Made by a program: the position numbers and the translations under genes
Shown: in pieces, positions 17,861 to 26,388 of the stretch
Layout: each line of letters begins with the position of its first letter
Numbering within the stretch: the first letter of the stretch is position 1
Source: Mycolicibacterium sp. YH-1
GTDB taxonomy: Bacteria > Actinomycetota > Actinomycetes > Mycobacteriales > Mycobacteriaceae
Assembly: GCF_022557175.1 (NCBI RefSeq)
Contig: NZ_CP092915.1
Location: 7,203,400-7,267,399, forward strand
Direction of reading: 5' to 3'
DNA: 64,000 nucleotides
Notes under the pieces: model-generated
What the model saw: the letters and a program-made list of their open reading frames with translations, nothing else
What the model was told of the DNA's origin: nothing
Database searches by the model: none

Positions 17861-19405
17861 GTGAACGACCGCGACGATGATCTGCGCAGACAACTCGGGT
17901 GGACCGGGCCAGAGGAAACCGACTACGAGCCCACCCCCGTCGAGCCGACGTTCACCCCGGCGGCCACACCACTTCCCACCCGGCCGCCGGTCGACTTCGT
18001 GGCGCCGAGCGACCCCCAGGAACCGAGTGACGAACCCGTACTCCCCGGCCCGCAGCCCCCGCGCGAGCCGCAGGCCGAACCCCCATCCGGCGGCGCCCAT
18101 CAGCAGCGCCCCCGCTACGCCCCGCCGTCGGGGCTGGCCCGCGACACCGCCCAGCCGCCGCGCGAGAGCCCTCGGCGCGATGCACCGCAACGCGAATCGA
18201 ATCCCCGTGACACAGGCCAGTTCCCCGCGGTGAGCCGTCCAGACAACCCCCAGCAATGGGGTCAGCAGTGGGGTCCGCAGCCCGGCTGGCCGCAGCAGCC
18301 TCCCCCACCCGCACCTCCGCCGCCACCCCAACCACCCGCTCCCCCGCGCGGACCGCACAACCAGGGACAGCACAACCCCGGGCCGCCGACCGCCCCCTGG
18401 CCGGCCCCGAACTTCGGGCCCGACACCCGCGTCATGCCACCCTCACCGACGGGCTCCTACGCCGATCGGATTCGCGCCGACGACCTGGTCCCCACCAAGC
18501 AGCCGCCACCCACCCGAGGCTGGCGGCTGGCGGTCTTCCGCGCGACGTTCGGGCTGGTCAACCTGGGCCAGTCACCCGAGGAGATCCGCGAGGCGGAACT
18601 CGAGGCGCGGATTCGCGGCGTCCTGCGCGGTCACTACAAGATCGGTGTGATGGGCAAGGGCGGCGTCGGCAAGACCACGATGTCGGCCAGCATCGGTTCG
18701 ATATTCGCCGAACTGCGCCAGGACGACCGCGTCGTCGCGATCGACGCCGACACCGCGTTCGGCAAGCTGGGCAGTCGGGTGGATCCGAAGGCCATGGGCT
18801 CGTACTGGGAGCTGGCAGCCGATCAGCACCTCGAGACGTTCGCCGACGTGCGCAGCCGCGTCGGCAACAACGCCGCGGGACTGTTCGTCCTCGCCGGTGA
18901 GGGCAGCCCGGCACGCAGGCGTGTGCTCGATCCGGCGATCTACCGCGAGGCCACCGCGCGCCTGGACCGGTACTTCACCATCTCGATCGTCGACTGCAGT
19001 TCCACCATGGACGCCCCCGTCACGCAGGAGGTGTTGCGGGATCTCGACGCACTGATCGTGGTGTCGTCCCCCTGGGTCGACGGTGCGGCCGCCGCGGGCC
19101 AGACCCTGGACTGGCTGGCCAACCGCGGCCTGACCGGGCTGCTGCAACGCACCGTCGTCGTCCTCAACGACTCGGATGGCCACGCCGACAAGCGAACCCG
19201 CGCGATTCTGGCACAGCAGTTCGCCGGTCAGGGCCAGGTGGTCGTGGAGGTGCCCTTCGACGGCCACCTCCGTCCGGGTGGAGTCATCGAGCGAACCGCC
19301 GAGATGTCGCCCGCCACCCGCCGCAAGATCATCGAGATCGCGGCGGCACTGGCCGCGCACTTCCCCGCCAACGACGACCGGGAACGCACGCGCGACCGCT
19401 ACTGA
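17861..19405 (+). CDS. MinD/ParA-like ATPase with Pro-rich N-terminus (EspI-related)
   Basis: Encodes about 514 residues. I prefer GTG 17861, which follows AAGGGAG by 11 bases, over ATG 17837. The first 210 residues are Pro/Gln/Arg-rich and disordered. A conserved block (RGWRLAVFRATFGLVNLGQSP) is the counterpart of the one in EspI. It is followed by a deviant Walker A (GKGGVGKTT, about residue 265), VVAIDADTAFGKL and ISIVDCSSTMD. It belongs to the MinD/ParA ATPases next to ESX-1 (position of Rv3860 in M. tuberculosis) and is paralogous to EspI in this window. Likely cytosolic; role in ESX-1 unproven. Confidence 0.82.
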   Translation: MNDRDDDLRRQLGWTGPEETDYEPTPVEPTFTPAATPLPTRPPVDFVAPSDPQEPSDEPVLPGPQPPREPQAEPPSGGAHQQRPRYAPPSGLARDTAQPPRESPRRDAPQRESNPRDTGQFPAVSRPDNPQQWGQQWGPQPGWPQQPPPPAPPPPPQPPAPPRGPHNQGQHNPGPPTAPWPAPNFGPDTRVMPPSPTGSYADRIRADDLVPTKQPPPTRGWRLAVFRATFGLVNLGQSPEEIREAELEARIRGVLRGHYKIGVMGKGGVGKTTMSASIGSIFAELRQDDRVVAIDADTAFGKLGSRVDPKAMGSYWELAADQHLETFADVRSRVGNNAAGLFVLAGEGSPARRRVLDPAIYREATARLDRYFTISIVDCSSTMDAPVTQEVLRDLDALIVVSSPWVDGAAAAGQTLDWLANRGLTGLLQRTVVVLNDSDGHADKRTRAILAQQFAGQGQVVVEVPFDGHLRPGGVIERTAEMSPATRRKIIEIAAALAAHFPANDDRERTRDRY

Positions 19406-19408
19406 CGT

Positions 19409-20161
19409 TCAGCGCCAGTCGATTTGGTCGATGAGCGCCTCGACAAGGCGTGCGATGTCGGGCGGCACAGGCTGACCGGCCTCCGCGGCGACGATCACGT
19501 CCTCGGCGACCCCGGCCGCCTGCGCGGTCTCCGCGATGGTGAGGTTGGCGCGCCGCCTGGCCGCGTACAGCCGCTGCCCCAGCGTCGCGGTGGGCGATGT
19601 CGCGCTCAGGACCGTGAGCTCGTCGATCTGCCGCCGGACCATGCTCAGCGCCCGCAGCAGGGGCGGGGTCACCCGACCGATGCGTGCCGCGCGGGCGGCG
19701 ACCGCCTCCAACTGACGCAGATCCGCCAGGATCGCGGTGACCCGCGGGGTGAAGTCGGCGTTCTCAGGCGGCGGCAGCGCCCCGATGGTGCTGCCCAGGG
19801 TGTGGACCGCCGCGTCGACCGCCTGCGCGATGAGCGATACCTCGTCGCCGCCTGGCTGCTGCGGCTCGAGCTGGCGCTGTGGTTCGGTGGATACCGGGCC
19901 ACCCTGTCGGATGCGGGCGATGGTCCCTGGCGACCACTGCAGGATCTCCTCGAGCTTCGCGCGCGTCTTCTCCCGCGGCCAGCTTCTGCCCTTCTCGAAC
20001 GCGATCAACGCACCGGCGTTCATGATCCCGTCGGCGGCGAGGCTGCGTTGGCTGATATCGAGTTCTCGGCGCCGGGCGGCGGCGGCGGCACCGGCGCGCG
20101 CCATCCCCGGATCGACATCCGCGGCGTCGTCGGGTGCGACACCTGAGTCGACGGGGACCAA
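19409..20161 (-). CDS. Double helix-turn-helix regulator next to whiB6
   Basis: Encodes 250 residues from TTG 20161, preceded by AGGGGAAAGGG; ATG 20104 (MARAGAAAAARRREL) is the alternative. Residues about 20-90 form a Cro/XRE-like HTH (LDISQRSLAADGIMNAGALIAFEKGRSWP). A helical linker follows, then a second HTH at about residues 195-235 (LGQRLYAARRRANLTIAETAQAAGVAEDVI). The same HTH-linker-HTH layout, with alignable sequence, forms the C-terminal 200 residues of the FHA protein at 27782-28873. It is divergent from whiB6, and two inverted copies of a dyad lie between them, so it may bind there. Convergent with the ATPase gene, separated by three bases. Confidence 0.75.
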   Translation of the reverse strand: MVPVDSGVAPDDAADVDPGMARAGAAAAARRRELDISQRSLAADGIMNAGALIAFEKGRSWPREKTRAKLEEILQWSPGTIARIRQGGPVSTEPQRQLEPQQPGGDEVSLIAQAVDAAVHTLGSTIGALPPPENADFTPRVTAILADLRQLEAVAARAARIGRVTPPLLRALSMVRRQIDELTVLSATSPTATLGQRLYAARRRANLTIAETAQAAGVAEDVIVAAEAGQPVPPDIARLVEALIDQIDWR

Positions 20162-20253
20162 CTGCGTGCCCTTTCCCCTACATGTGGGGCGGCCAGCCGT
20201 TCCGCTGCACCGCTACGTCTTGAACCACTTTAGCCGGATCGCCCGGCGTTTAT

Positions 20254-20275
20254 AACCGTTGCGAGGAAACAGTTA
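20254..20275 (-). promoter_or_regulatory. Candidate operator, copy 1 (upstream of the double-HTH gene)
   Basis: Read on the minus strand: TAACTGT-N9-ACGGTT, followed by ATAAA, so half-sites TAACTGT and ACGGTTA form an imperfect dyad. It matches copy 2 at 19 of 22 positions in opposite orientation. A TATAAA at its end with TTGTAA about 18 bases upstream could be the promoter of the double-HTH gene. Confidence 0.5.
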
Positions 20276-20400
20276 CAACCATGTCATTGCTTCGACTATC
20301 GGCAACCCACGCGTCCAGAGCGGCGACTTTCCCACCTAGATCGCCTGCCCTGACGTGGTCTTTCCACGATTCCGTAGCGCCGCAGCGGTTCATTTGACGC

Positions 20401-20422
20401 TAACTGTTGCATCGCTACGGTT
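20401..20422 (+). promoter_or_regulatory. Candidate operator, copy 2 (upstream of whiB6)
   Basis: TAACTGT-N9-ACGGTTC on the plus strand, 60 bases before the whiB6 ATG. It is the inverted partner of 20254-20275. A TTGACG at 20395 directly abuts it and could be a -35 element, with the site then covering the promoter spacer. Confidence 0.5.
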
Positions 20423-20482
20423 CCTGCGATACATTTCTCTCCATCGCGCCCGAACGACCGGCGCAAGACCTGAGGAGAACCA

Positions 20483-20773
20483 ATGAACGCAGTGGGCCTG
20501 GACGGACTCCCCGTCGGTGAGTGCACACGCGATCCCGAGCGGTGGGTGACCACGGCCGACGAGGACGCCAAGACCATCTGCCGGCTGTGCCCGCGCCGGT
20601 GGGCCTGCGCCCGCGACGCGGTCGAGCTGCCGCGGGCCGAGGGCCTGTGGGCTGGCGTGGTCATCCCGGAGGCCGGCCGCGGCCGCACGTTCGCGCTGCG
20701 CCAACTGCGGTCACTGGCCGAACAGAACGGCTACACCGTTCGCGCCCGACGGGTCTTCCTGGAATCCGCATGA
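20483..20773 (+). CDS. whiB6: WhiB-family iron-sulphur regulator WhiB6
   Basis: Encodes 96 residues; GAGGAG precedes the ATG. Four cysteines at positions 14, 33, 36 and 42 (C-x18-C-x2-C-x5-C) would hold a 4Fe-4S cluster, followed by the WhiB GLWAGV turn and a basic C-terminus for DNA contact. M. tuberculosis WhiB6 is somewhat longer (116 residues), is PhoP-controlled, and regulates ESX-1 genes in response to redox stress. Orientation opposite to the ESX-1 genes and distance from espE match the Rv3862c position, which supports the WhiB6 assignment over other WhiB members. The 321-base region before it holds the two operator copies. Confidence 0.88.
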   Translation: MNAVGLDGLPVGECTRDPERWVTTADEDAKTICRLCPRRWACARDAVELPRAEGLWAGVVIPEAGRGRTFALRQLRSLAEQNGYTVRARRVFLESA

Positions 20774-20872
20774 CAGACCGCCTCGCTGCCGCTTTTCGAG
20801 GGGACGGCAGCGGGGCGACGCCGACTCGGGCGGGTCAGGAACAATCGGGCGCCGGACACCGTTAACATCATC

Positions 20873-20989
20873 GACAGTGCCGGACATGCCCCGGGTACCA
20901 CCCCTTAAGTCGCCTAGAGCGACCAACTGCCGAGAGGCGCCATGACGGCACTGTCCTAGAGCCGCCGACGCATTAGCGTCGGCGGCTCT
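20873..20989 (+). ncRNA. Predicted structured RNA downstream of whiB6
   Basis: GACAGTGCCG (20873-20882) pairs perfectly with CGGCACTGTC (20946-20955), enclosing a hairpin GTCGC-ctaga-GCGAC (20909-20923). A second TGCCG (20928-20932) could compete for the same CGGCA. Two bases after the closing stem a 14-bp terminator starts. A tiny reading frame, ATG at 20942 to TAG at 20959, lies inside with GAGAGGCG before it. The arrangement suggests a small RNA or a 5' regulatory element ending in a terminator. I could not match it to 4.5S, 6C or a riboswitch class I know. Confidence 0.45.
20958..20989 (+). terminator. Strong terminator hairpin
   Basis: AGAGCCGCCGACGC (20958-20971), loop ATTA, then the perfect complement GCGTCGGCGGCTCT (20976-20989), followed by GTTCGTCT. 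It would end whiB6 transcription or the RNA described at 20873. Confidence 0.8.
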
Positions 20990-21030
20990 GTTCGTCTCAC
21001 CTACGCGAAGCGCGCCCACCACGACGTCTG

Positions 21031-21078
21031 TCAACCTGTGGATGGATTCCCAACCTGTGGATGAGTTCCGCACCCTGT
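21031..21078 (+). repeat. 19-bp direct repeats resembling DnaA-box iterons
   Basis: AACCTGTGGATG occurs at 21033 and 21052, each in a 19-base period, with a degenerate third unit (ACCCTGT) at 21072. TGTGGATGG and TGTGGATGA are one to two bases from the inverse of the DnaA box TTATCCACA. They lie 26 bases before the EVE gene and may be an operator or DnaA sites. Confidence 0.5.
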
Positions 21079-21103
21079 CGGCGTGGGCTCCTAGCGTGGG
21101 CGC

Positions 21104-21517
21104 ATGACGTACTGGATCAACACCGTCAGCCGCGGCCACGTGCTGCGCGGGGTGGCAGGCGGATTCACTCAGGCCAATCACGGCAAGCCCCACATGCTGA
21201 GGCGGATGGCGAGGGATGACTGGATCGCCTTCTACTCCCCCAAGACCGACTATCCCGACGGGGCTCCGCTGCAGGCGTTCACCGCCATCGGTCAGGTCAC
21301 CGACGACGAGGTTTACCAGGAGGACTTCGACCCGCAGTTCCAGCCCTGGCGCCGACGCATGCGGTTCCTGCCGTGTGAGGAGACACCCATTCGCCCGCTG
21401 CTCGACGACCTGGACTTCGTCGTGGACAAGTCGCGCTGGGGTTACCGCTTCCGGTCGGGCGTCTTTGAAATCGACGAGCACGACTTCGGCGTCATCCGTT
21501 CGGCAATGACGGGCTGA
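21104..21517 (+). CDS. EVE domain-containing protein
   Basis: Encodes 137 residues, almost entirely one EVE (UPF0310/DUF55) domain: MTYWINTVSRGHVLRGVAGGFTQANHGK at the start, WIAFYSPKTDYPDG, TAIGQVTDDEVYQ, and FRRGVF-like GYRFRSGVFEIDEHDF at the end. EVE domains share the PUA/YTH fold and bind modified bases in nucleic acids; stand-alone members are small soluble proteins. No partner nuclease is adjacent, so a restriction role is not indicated here. Confidence 0.85.
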   Translation: MTYWINTVSRGHVLRGVAGGFTQANHGKPHMLRRMARDDWIAFYSPKTDYPDGAPLQAFTAIGQVTDDEVYQEDFDPQFQPWRRRMRFLPCEETPIRPLLDDLDFVVDKSRWGYRFRSGVFEIDEHDFGVIRSAMTG

Positions 21518-21547
21518 CGTCGGCCACCCGGGGATAGTGTGGGTGCG

Positions 21548-22519
21548 GTGAGCAATACCGAGATCGCTCCTGACGAAGTGGCCTGCGGCCCTTCACCGTT
21601 CAGCGGCGTCCTGCACCCGCGCGACGTGCCCCTCGGAGGGCCCCGCGGCATCCTGGTACGACGGACCCTGCCGCAACGCGACCTGTCGATGATCGGCGCG
21701 TGGTGCTTCGCCGATCACTACGGCCCACATGACGTCGCCGCTGGAAGTGGAATGAACGTCGCGCCGCATCCGCACACCGGCCTGCAGACCGTGAGCTGGT
21801 TGTTCAGCGGCGAGATCGAGCACCGCGACAGCGCGGGTGTGCACGCCTACGTCCGGCCAGGCGAGCTGAACCTGATGACCGCGGGCGCGGGCATCTGCCA
21901 CTCGGAGGTGTCGACACCGGGCACCCGCACTCTGCACGGGGTGCAGCTGTGGGTGGCCCTGCCCGACGCCGACCGAGACACGGCCCGCGACTTCGCCCAC
22001 TACGTGCCCGCGGCGCGCGAGGTGGGCGACGCGGTGGTGCGCGTCTTCCTCGGAGAGCTGGTCGGCGAACGCTCGCCCGTCCACACCTTCACTCCCCTGC
22101 TGGGCGCGCAGGTCGACCTCCCGCCGCAGACGTCGATCGCTCTCGCCGTCGACCGCGACTTCGAGCACGGCGTGCTTCTCGATCAGGGCGTCGTCGACGT
22201 ACACGGCGACGTGCTGGGCATCGGCGACCTCTGGTACCAGGCGCCGGGCTGCGACCGCATTGAGCTGATCAACAGTGGCGCGCAGCCGGCCCGCGTCGTG
22301 CTGCTGGGAGGCACCCCGTTCCCCGAGCAACTCGTCATGTGGTGGAACTTCGTCGGGCGCAGTCACGACGAGATCGTCCAGTTCCGGACCCAGTGGCAGG
22401 ATCAGGACGAGCGGTTCGGTGCGGTGACCGGCTACCCCGGCGCCCGCCTCCCCGCGCCACCCATGCCGGGCGGCAGACTGCAGCCCCGCGCGAACCGCAC
22501 CCACCGAGGAGCACCTTGA
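21548..22519 (+). CDS. Pirin family protein
   Basis: Encodes about 323 residues from GTG 21548; GTG 21539 is also possible. It is a bicupin: the N-terminal cupin has the metal ligands of pirin in PHPHTGLQTVSWLFSGEIEHRDS and GAGICHSEVS, and HGVQLWVALP follows. The C-terminal half is the pirin_C cupin (LLGGTPFPEQLVMWWNFVGRSHDEI). Pirins are iron-binding proteins, some with quercetinase activity; the substrate cannot be told from sequence. It overlaps the next start by four bases (TTGA). Confidence 0.88.
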   Translation: MSNTEIAPDEVACGPSPFSGVLHPRDVPLGGPRGILVRRTLPQRDLSMIGAWCFADHYGPHDVAAGSGMNVAPHPHTGLQTVSWLFSGEIEHRDSAGVHAYVRPGELNLMTAGAGICHSEVSTPGTRTLHGVQLWVALPDADRDTARDFAHYVPAAREVGDAVVRVFLGELVGERSPVHTFTPLLGAQVDLPPQTSIALAVDRDFEHGVLLDQGVVDVHGDVLGIGDLWYQAPGCDRIELINSGAQPARVVLLGGTPFPEQLVMWWNFVGRSHDEIVQFRTQWQDQDERFGAVTGYPGARLPAPPMPGGRLQPRANRTHRGAP

Positions 22520-22827
22520 CCACCGAGATCACCACCGACAAGACCGGCGCTCCGACCACCGTCACGGAGGAGCCCGGGCGGTTCGTCATCTCGGTGGACG
22601 GCCGCGCCGTGGGCCTTGCAGACTTCCAGGACATCGACGGCCGCCGCGTGTTCCCCCACACCGAGGTCCAGCCGAGTTTCGAAGGGCGCGGTCTCGCAAC
22701 GATTCTCGTCGCCGAAGCACTCCGAGTCACCCGGGCTGCGGGTCTGCGCATCGTGCCCACGTGCTCGATGGTGGCCGGCTACATCGACAAGAACCCCGAG
22801 TTCGCCGACATCACCGATCCGGTCTAA
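22516..22827 (+). CDS. Small GNAT-type N-acetyltransferase (YjdJ-like)
   Basis: Encodes 103 residues from TTG 22516, overlapping the pirin stop by four bases, which indicates translational coupling. It matches the short Gcn5-related acetyltransferase family (YjdJ type): FVISVDGRAVGLADF, RRVFPHTEVQPSFEGRGLATILV (acetyl-CoA loop), ALRVTRAAGLRIVPTCSMVAGYIDKNPEFADI. The conserved cysteine after the acetyl-CoA loop is present (PTCSMV). Substrate unknown. Confidence 0.85.
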   Translation: MTTEITTDKTGAPTTVTEEPGRFVISVDGRAVGLADFQDIDGRRVFPHTEVQPSFEGRGLATILVAEALRVTRAAGLRIVPTCSMVAGYIDKNPEFADITDPV

Positions 22828-22928
22828 CCGACGTGGTCGCAGCTGTCCAACAGCACTGCCGACCGCCCAACTTGCGGTAGATCAACACGTGAGCGCGGCC
22901 GAGAGCGGGGCCGAGCCGTTTGCGTCGT

Positions 22929-22945
22929 AGTACCGTACCGGTACC
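22929..22945. promoter_or_regulatory. GTACCG-repeat palindrome, possible operator
   Basis: GTACCGGTAC (22935-22944) is a perfect 10-base palindrome directly preceded by GTACCGTAC. It lies in the gap before the lipoprotein gene and could be a repressor site. Evidence is only its symmetry. Confidence 0.3.
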
Positions 22946-22965
22946 ACCAGACGAGGGGACGTGGG

Positions 22966-23106
22966 GTGCCTGCACTGAACATCGGGTTCTCAGACGATGC
23001 AAGGGCGGTTGGCGAAAACGACTTGCCGGCCACCAATGAGGTCCTCTTCGCCAATACGTTCACCGGGGAACACGTCTCGGCTCGCCTATCCTCGTTTGCC
23101 GAGTGA
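22966..23106 (+). CDS. Possible small protein, 46 residues
   Basis: A frame from GTG 22966 to TGA 23106, ending four bases before the next gene's ATG. GAGGGGAC precedes the start by about seven bases. It would encode VPALNIGFSDDARAVGEND and onward to a SARLSSFAE end, with moderately high G/C at third positions. No family recognised. It could be a real leader or co-translated protein, or simply spacer. Confidence 0.3.
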   Translation: MPALNIGFSDDARAVGENDLPATNEVLFANTFTGEHVSARLSSFAE

Positions 23107-23110
23107 GGCC

Positions 23111-24403
23111 ATGGGTTCCGACCAGACGACAAGGGGACGTCTCGCGGTGACGACGACTGCGATACGCACAGCAACGATGCTCGCATGCGCGGCCGCCATG
23201 GCGGCCGGGTGTGCGGCGCCGACGACGTCGGGCAACGCCGTCAAGGCCGCCGACGCGGACGCCGCGGTGGTCGCGCTGATGGACACGGGCACTTACTCGA
23301 CGGTCCCGGGCCGCCCATTCGGCGTAACGGGCGACAACGTTAAAGCCCAACATCTCATGGAGGCACACCGCATTGCGGAGTACACCGTGGGTCCATGGGA
23401 GGCCGAGGCCGCATTGGTGTCACTGCCAGGGATGTTCGACCTCGCGCTGATATCGCCGATCGACTCCGTAGAGACGTTGCGGGACGGCAACATCCTGCCC
23501 CTGCCCGACGTCGCCGAAGCGCACGGCTTCATGACGGGGTTCTCCTCCCTGCGGATGGCGGCGAGAGATGCCCCGCTCTACGGACTCCAGAACGTCGTGT
23601 TGCGGTTCCCCGACGCCCAGTCCGCCGCCGCGGCCGCTGCGGAGATGGTGGCCAAGGCTCCGCCGATGCAGGGGAGCGAGCCCGGGCCGCCCACCCCGAT
23701 GGCGAACTCACCCGAGTCCCTTGCGGTGACCTACGAGCTGCCTGACTACATCAGGCGCGTCGACAGCTTCACCGCACATGGAGTATTCGTGCTGTACCAG
23801 TCCGCTCGCTCCGACCTGGGACTCTTTCGCACGGCCCCCGCGATCGTCGACAAGATGCTCACCCTGCAGAAGAAGCGTATCGACGAGTTCACCCCGACTG
23901 AGCAGGGCGCGATGTCCAGCCTCGCGATGGATCCGACCGGCCAACTGTTGGCTCGCACATTGCGGGCGCCCGACGACTCAGCGCCGGTAGTGATCGGGGT
24001 GTGGGCACCACAGGCGTGGCTGCATTTTGAACAGGATCCCATCGCCACTGACGCCCTGTTCAACACTGCTGGCGTCGACGCCGTCACCCAGCGGCTGACC
24101 ACGGTCTATCAGGCCGGCAACGCCGACGGCGCCACCCGGATCGTCGACGAGTTCGCCCGTCAGATCGGCGGCCTGGACGACGTCAAGCCCATCGACGGAG
24201 TGCCCGGATTGCCGTCGGCGGAATGCTTCGAGCGGGAAAAGGACTGGGTTCCCGAGACACAAGCCATGACGTATCAGCGCGTCCGGTGGCACATCAAGTG
24301 CGTGGCCAGCGCTGATCGCTGGGCCTACACCGCGTTCTCCGAGCACGCGGCCGATGCCAGGCAACAGATGGCAGCGCAGTACCGAATCCTGACCGGCGAG
24401 TGA
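23111..24403 (+). CDS. Putative lipoprotein, DUF7373-like
   Basis: Encodes 430 residues from ATG 23111. An N-terminal hydrophobic segment ([17 protein letters not shown]) ends in a lipobox (AAGC), so it is probably a lipid-anchored cell-envelope protein. The body fits the mycobacterial lipoprotein family I know as DUF7373: [14 protein letters not shown] near the start, [31 protein letters not shown], and a C-terminal CFERE and HIKCVA cysteine pair. It lies ten bases upstream of the kinase gene on the same strand, so the two are likely co-transcribed; it may supply the kinase with an envelope signal. Family call by eye. Confidence 0.65.
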   Translation: MGSDQTTRGRLAVTTTAIRTATMLACAAAMAAGCAAPTTSGNAVKAADADAAVVALMDTGTYSTVPGRPFGVTGDNVKAQHLMEAHRIAEYTVGPWEAEAALVSLPGMFDLALISPIDSVETLRDGNILPLPDVAEAHGFMTGFSSLRMAARDAPLYGLQNVVLRFPDAQSAAAAAAEMVAKAPPMQGSEPGPPTPMANSPESLAVTYELPDYIRRVDSFTAHGVFVLYQSARSDLGLFRTAPAIVDKMLTLQKKRIDEFTPTEQGAMSSLAMDPTGQLLARTLRAPDDSAPVVIGVWAPQAWLHFEQDPIATDALFNTAGVDAVTQRLTTVYQAGNADGATRIVDEFARQIGGLDDVKPIDGVPGLPSAECFEREKDWVPETQAMTYQRVRWHIKCVASADRWAYTAFSEHAADARQQMAAQYRILTGE

Positions 24404-24413
24404 GGGTTCGTCC

Positions 24414-26384
24414 ATGGTCTTGAATGCAGGTGCGGTGGTCGCTGGCTACACCATCGAAGAGGTGGTCGGCCGCGGCGGTATGGGCACCGTCTACCGCGCC
24501 CGCAACCCATCGCTGCCTCGCAGTGACGCGTTGAAGGTGCTTTCAGCAGAACTGTCGCAGGACGCGCACTTTCGGGCACGATTCGAACGAGAGGCCGAGC
24601 TGGCCGCCACCCTTGATCATCCGAATATCGTCGCGGTTTACAGCCGTGGTGAGACCGACGGTCAACTGTGGATCGCCATGCAGTACGTCGCAGGCAGCGA
24701 CGCCGACAAGGAGTTGACCCAGGGGCGGATGTCGCCGCAGCGCGCGGTCTACATCATCGGCGAGGTGGCCAAAGCGCTGAACTACGCCCACCGCCGTCAT
24801 CTCCTGCACCGCGATGTCAAACCGGCCAACTTCCTGCTGGCACACAACGACGAACGTGTGTTCCTCGCGGACTTCGGCATCGCGCGCGCGCTCGACGAAG
24901 TGGTGGGACTGACACAAACCGGGATGGTCATGGCCAGCGTCGCCTACGCGTCCCCAGAGTCGCTGACCGGCGAGCCGGCCGATCACCGATCCGACATCTA
25001 CTCGCTGGGCTGCTCCCTGTATCGGATGCTCACCGGCCGCGCCCCCTACGCGCGGTCGGGCGGCATGGCGGCCGTCGGCGCGGCACACCTCACCGAACCA
25101 CCCCCTCGCGCCACCGATCTCGCCCCGCACCTGCCCACGGCGATGGATGCGGTCATCGCCAAAGCGATGGCCAAGAATCCCGCTGAGCGCTACCAGAACA
25201 CGATGGACCTGGCGTACGCGGCCGCTCGCGCCCTCGACGAGACCACCGACGCCGTCCGTCTGACCCCGCCGCCCCCAATGCCGCCGTACTGGCCGGGCGA
25301 GAACAGTCCCGGTCGGTCGCAACCCAATCCTTCTGGCATGGCAGCGCCTTACAGCCACCGGCCAGGTCAGCTCCACTCAGGGCCATCCAGCCCCAACGGT
25401 GCTGGCTCGAGCTGGCTCGTACCCGCCCCGCCACGCAGACGGCGCAGGGTTCGGATGGCAGCCGCGATCGCGGTAGTCGTCGCGTTGGTAGCGGGTGGTG
25501 TCATCGGATTCGTTGCGCTCAAAGGTGATTCGGACCCGGTCTACCAGGCACAGACCCTTGTGCACCAGCGCGGTGAAACCGTTGTGAGTGCGCAACCGCG
25601 GGCGGTGGCCGCCGCAGGACCCGGCGACGGCGACGCCGTTCTGTCACTCGGAGTACAGCCAGTCGCCATCGTCTCCACAGGCGGTTCTCTGCCCAGCTGG
25701 GAGAAGCAACTGGTGGTGGACGACGTGCGAGTTTTGCCCGATGCTGCCCCCGCAGCGATCGGGGCCGCCAAACCGGACCTCATCATCGACACCTCCGACA
25801 TCGACGACGCCGCCTACAAGGCGCTGGCTGCACTGGCGCCGACGATCACCCGTCCCCAGGGTGCCAGCGACTGGACGTGGCAGAGCCAGTTGGAATGGAT
25901 CGGCCGGATCCTCGGCCGCGGCGACCAGGCGAAGTCGCTGCTGGACACCGTGGCCGCCACGCAGTCCGAGATCCGCGACGCGCATCCCGCGTTTGGCGGC
26001 AAGAGCATTCAGGTGGTGCTGGTCGCCGACAATGGCGTGAGCGTCGCCGTTGCCCAATCGGGGGCGGCCCGTTATCTGCAGGGCCTAGGTTTCCGCTACC
26101 CGTCGGACCTCGGGACGGCAGGAGCTGGCGGTCAAACGCGATCGGTGCCCGACCCCGCACAACTCAACGCCGCACCCACCGACGTCCGACTGCTGATGCG
26201 CACAGATCAGGCAGCAGGCGGGGGAAGCTACAACGGTCTCCCGCAAGCATTCTCGGCCTATCGCGGAATCACCGTCATCGTCGATGACCCCGACACGGTC
26301 GCCGCGCTGAACGCCCCGGGCTACGCCGCGACCAACTTCCTGAACACCGCACTGGTCAATCAGTTGGCACGTCAGATCCGGTAA
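24414..26384 (+). CDS. Membrane Ser/Thr protein kinase with extracellular periplasmic-binding-protein domain
   Basis: Encodes 656 residues. Residues 10-275 form a Hanks-type kinase: glycine loop [13 protein letters not shown], lysine 41 (ALKVL), catalytic HRDVKPANF with Asp134, DFG at 153, activation loop [18 protein letters not shown] Pro-rich basic linker and one transmembrane helix (about 346-368) follow. The extracellular part (about 385-656) looks like a class III substrate-binding protein of iron-siderophore/cobalamin transporters ([53 protein letters not shown]). No lipobox and no transporter genes nearby, so the PBP domain is likely the kinase's sensor. Ligand unknown. Distinct from PknA, PknB, PknD and PknH layouts. 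Confidence 0.85.
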   Translation: MVLNAGAVVAGYTIEEVVGRGGMGTVYRARNPSLPRSDALKVLSAELSQDAHFRARFEREAELAATLDHPNIVAVYSRGETDGQLWIAMQYVAGSDADKELTQGRMSPQRAVYIIGEVAKALNYAHRRHLLHRDVKPANFLLAHNDERVFLADFGIARALDEVVGLTQTGMVMASVAYASPESLTGEPADHRSDIYSLGCSLYRMLTGRAPYARSGGMAAVGAAHLTEPPPRATDLAPHLPTAMDAVIAKAMAKNPAERYQNTMDLAYAAARALDETTDAVRLTPPPPMPPYWPGENSPGRSQPNPSGMAAPYSHRPGQLHSGPSSPNGAGSSWLVPAPPRRRRRVRMAAAIAVVVALVAGGVIGFVALKGDSDPVYQAQTLVHQRGETVVSAQPRAVAAAGPGDGDAVLSLGVQPVAIVSTGGSLPSWEKQLVVDDVRVLPDAAPAAIGAAKPDLIIDTSDIDDAAYKALAALAPTITRPQGASDWTWQSQLEWIGRILGRGDQAKSLLDTVAATQSEIRDAHPAFGGKSIQVVLVADNGVSVAVAQSGAARYLQGLGFRYPSDLGTAGAGGQTRSVPDPAQLNAAPTDVRLLMRTDQAAGGGSYNGLPQAFSAYRGITVIVDDPDTVAALNAPGYAATNFLNTALVNQLARQIR

Positions 26385-26388
26385 CGCA

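Noticed and set aside
20873..20989. Signal recognition particle (4.5S) RNA or 6C RNA
   Set aside because: The GGAAG-type SRP loop and the C6 loops of 6C RNA are absent.
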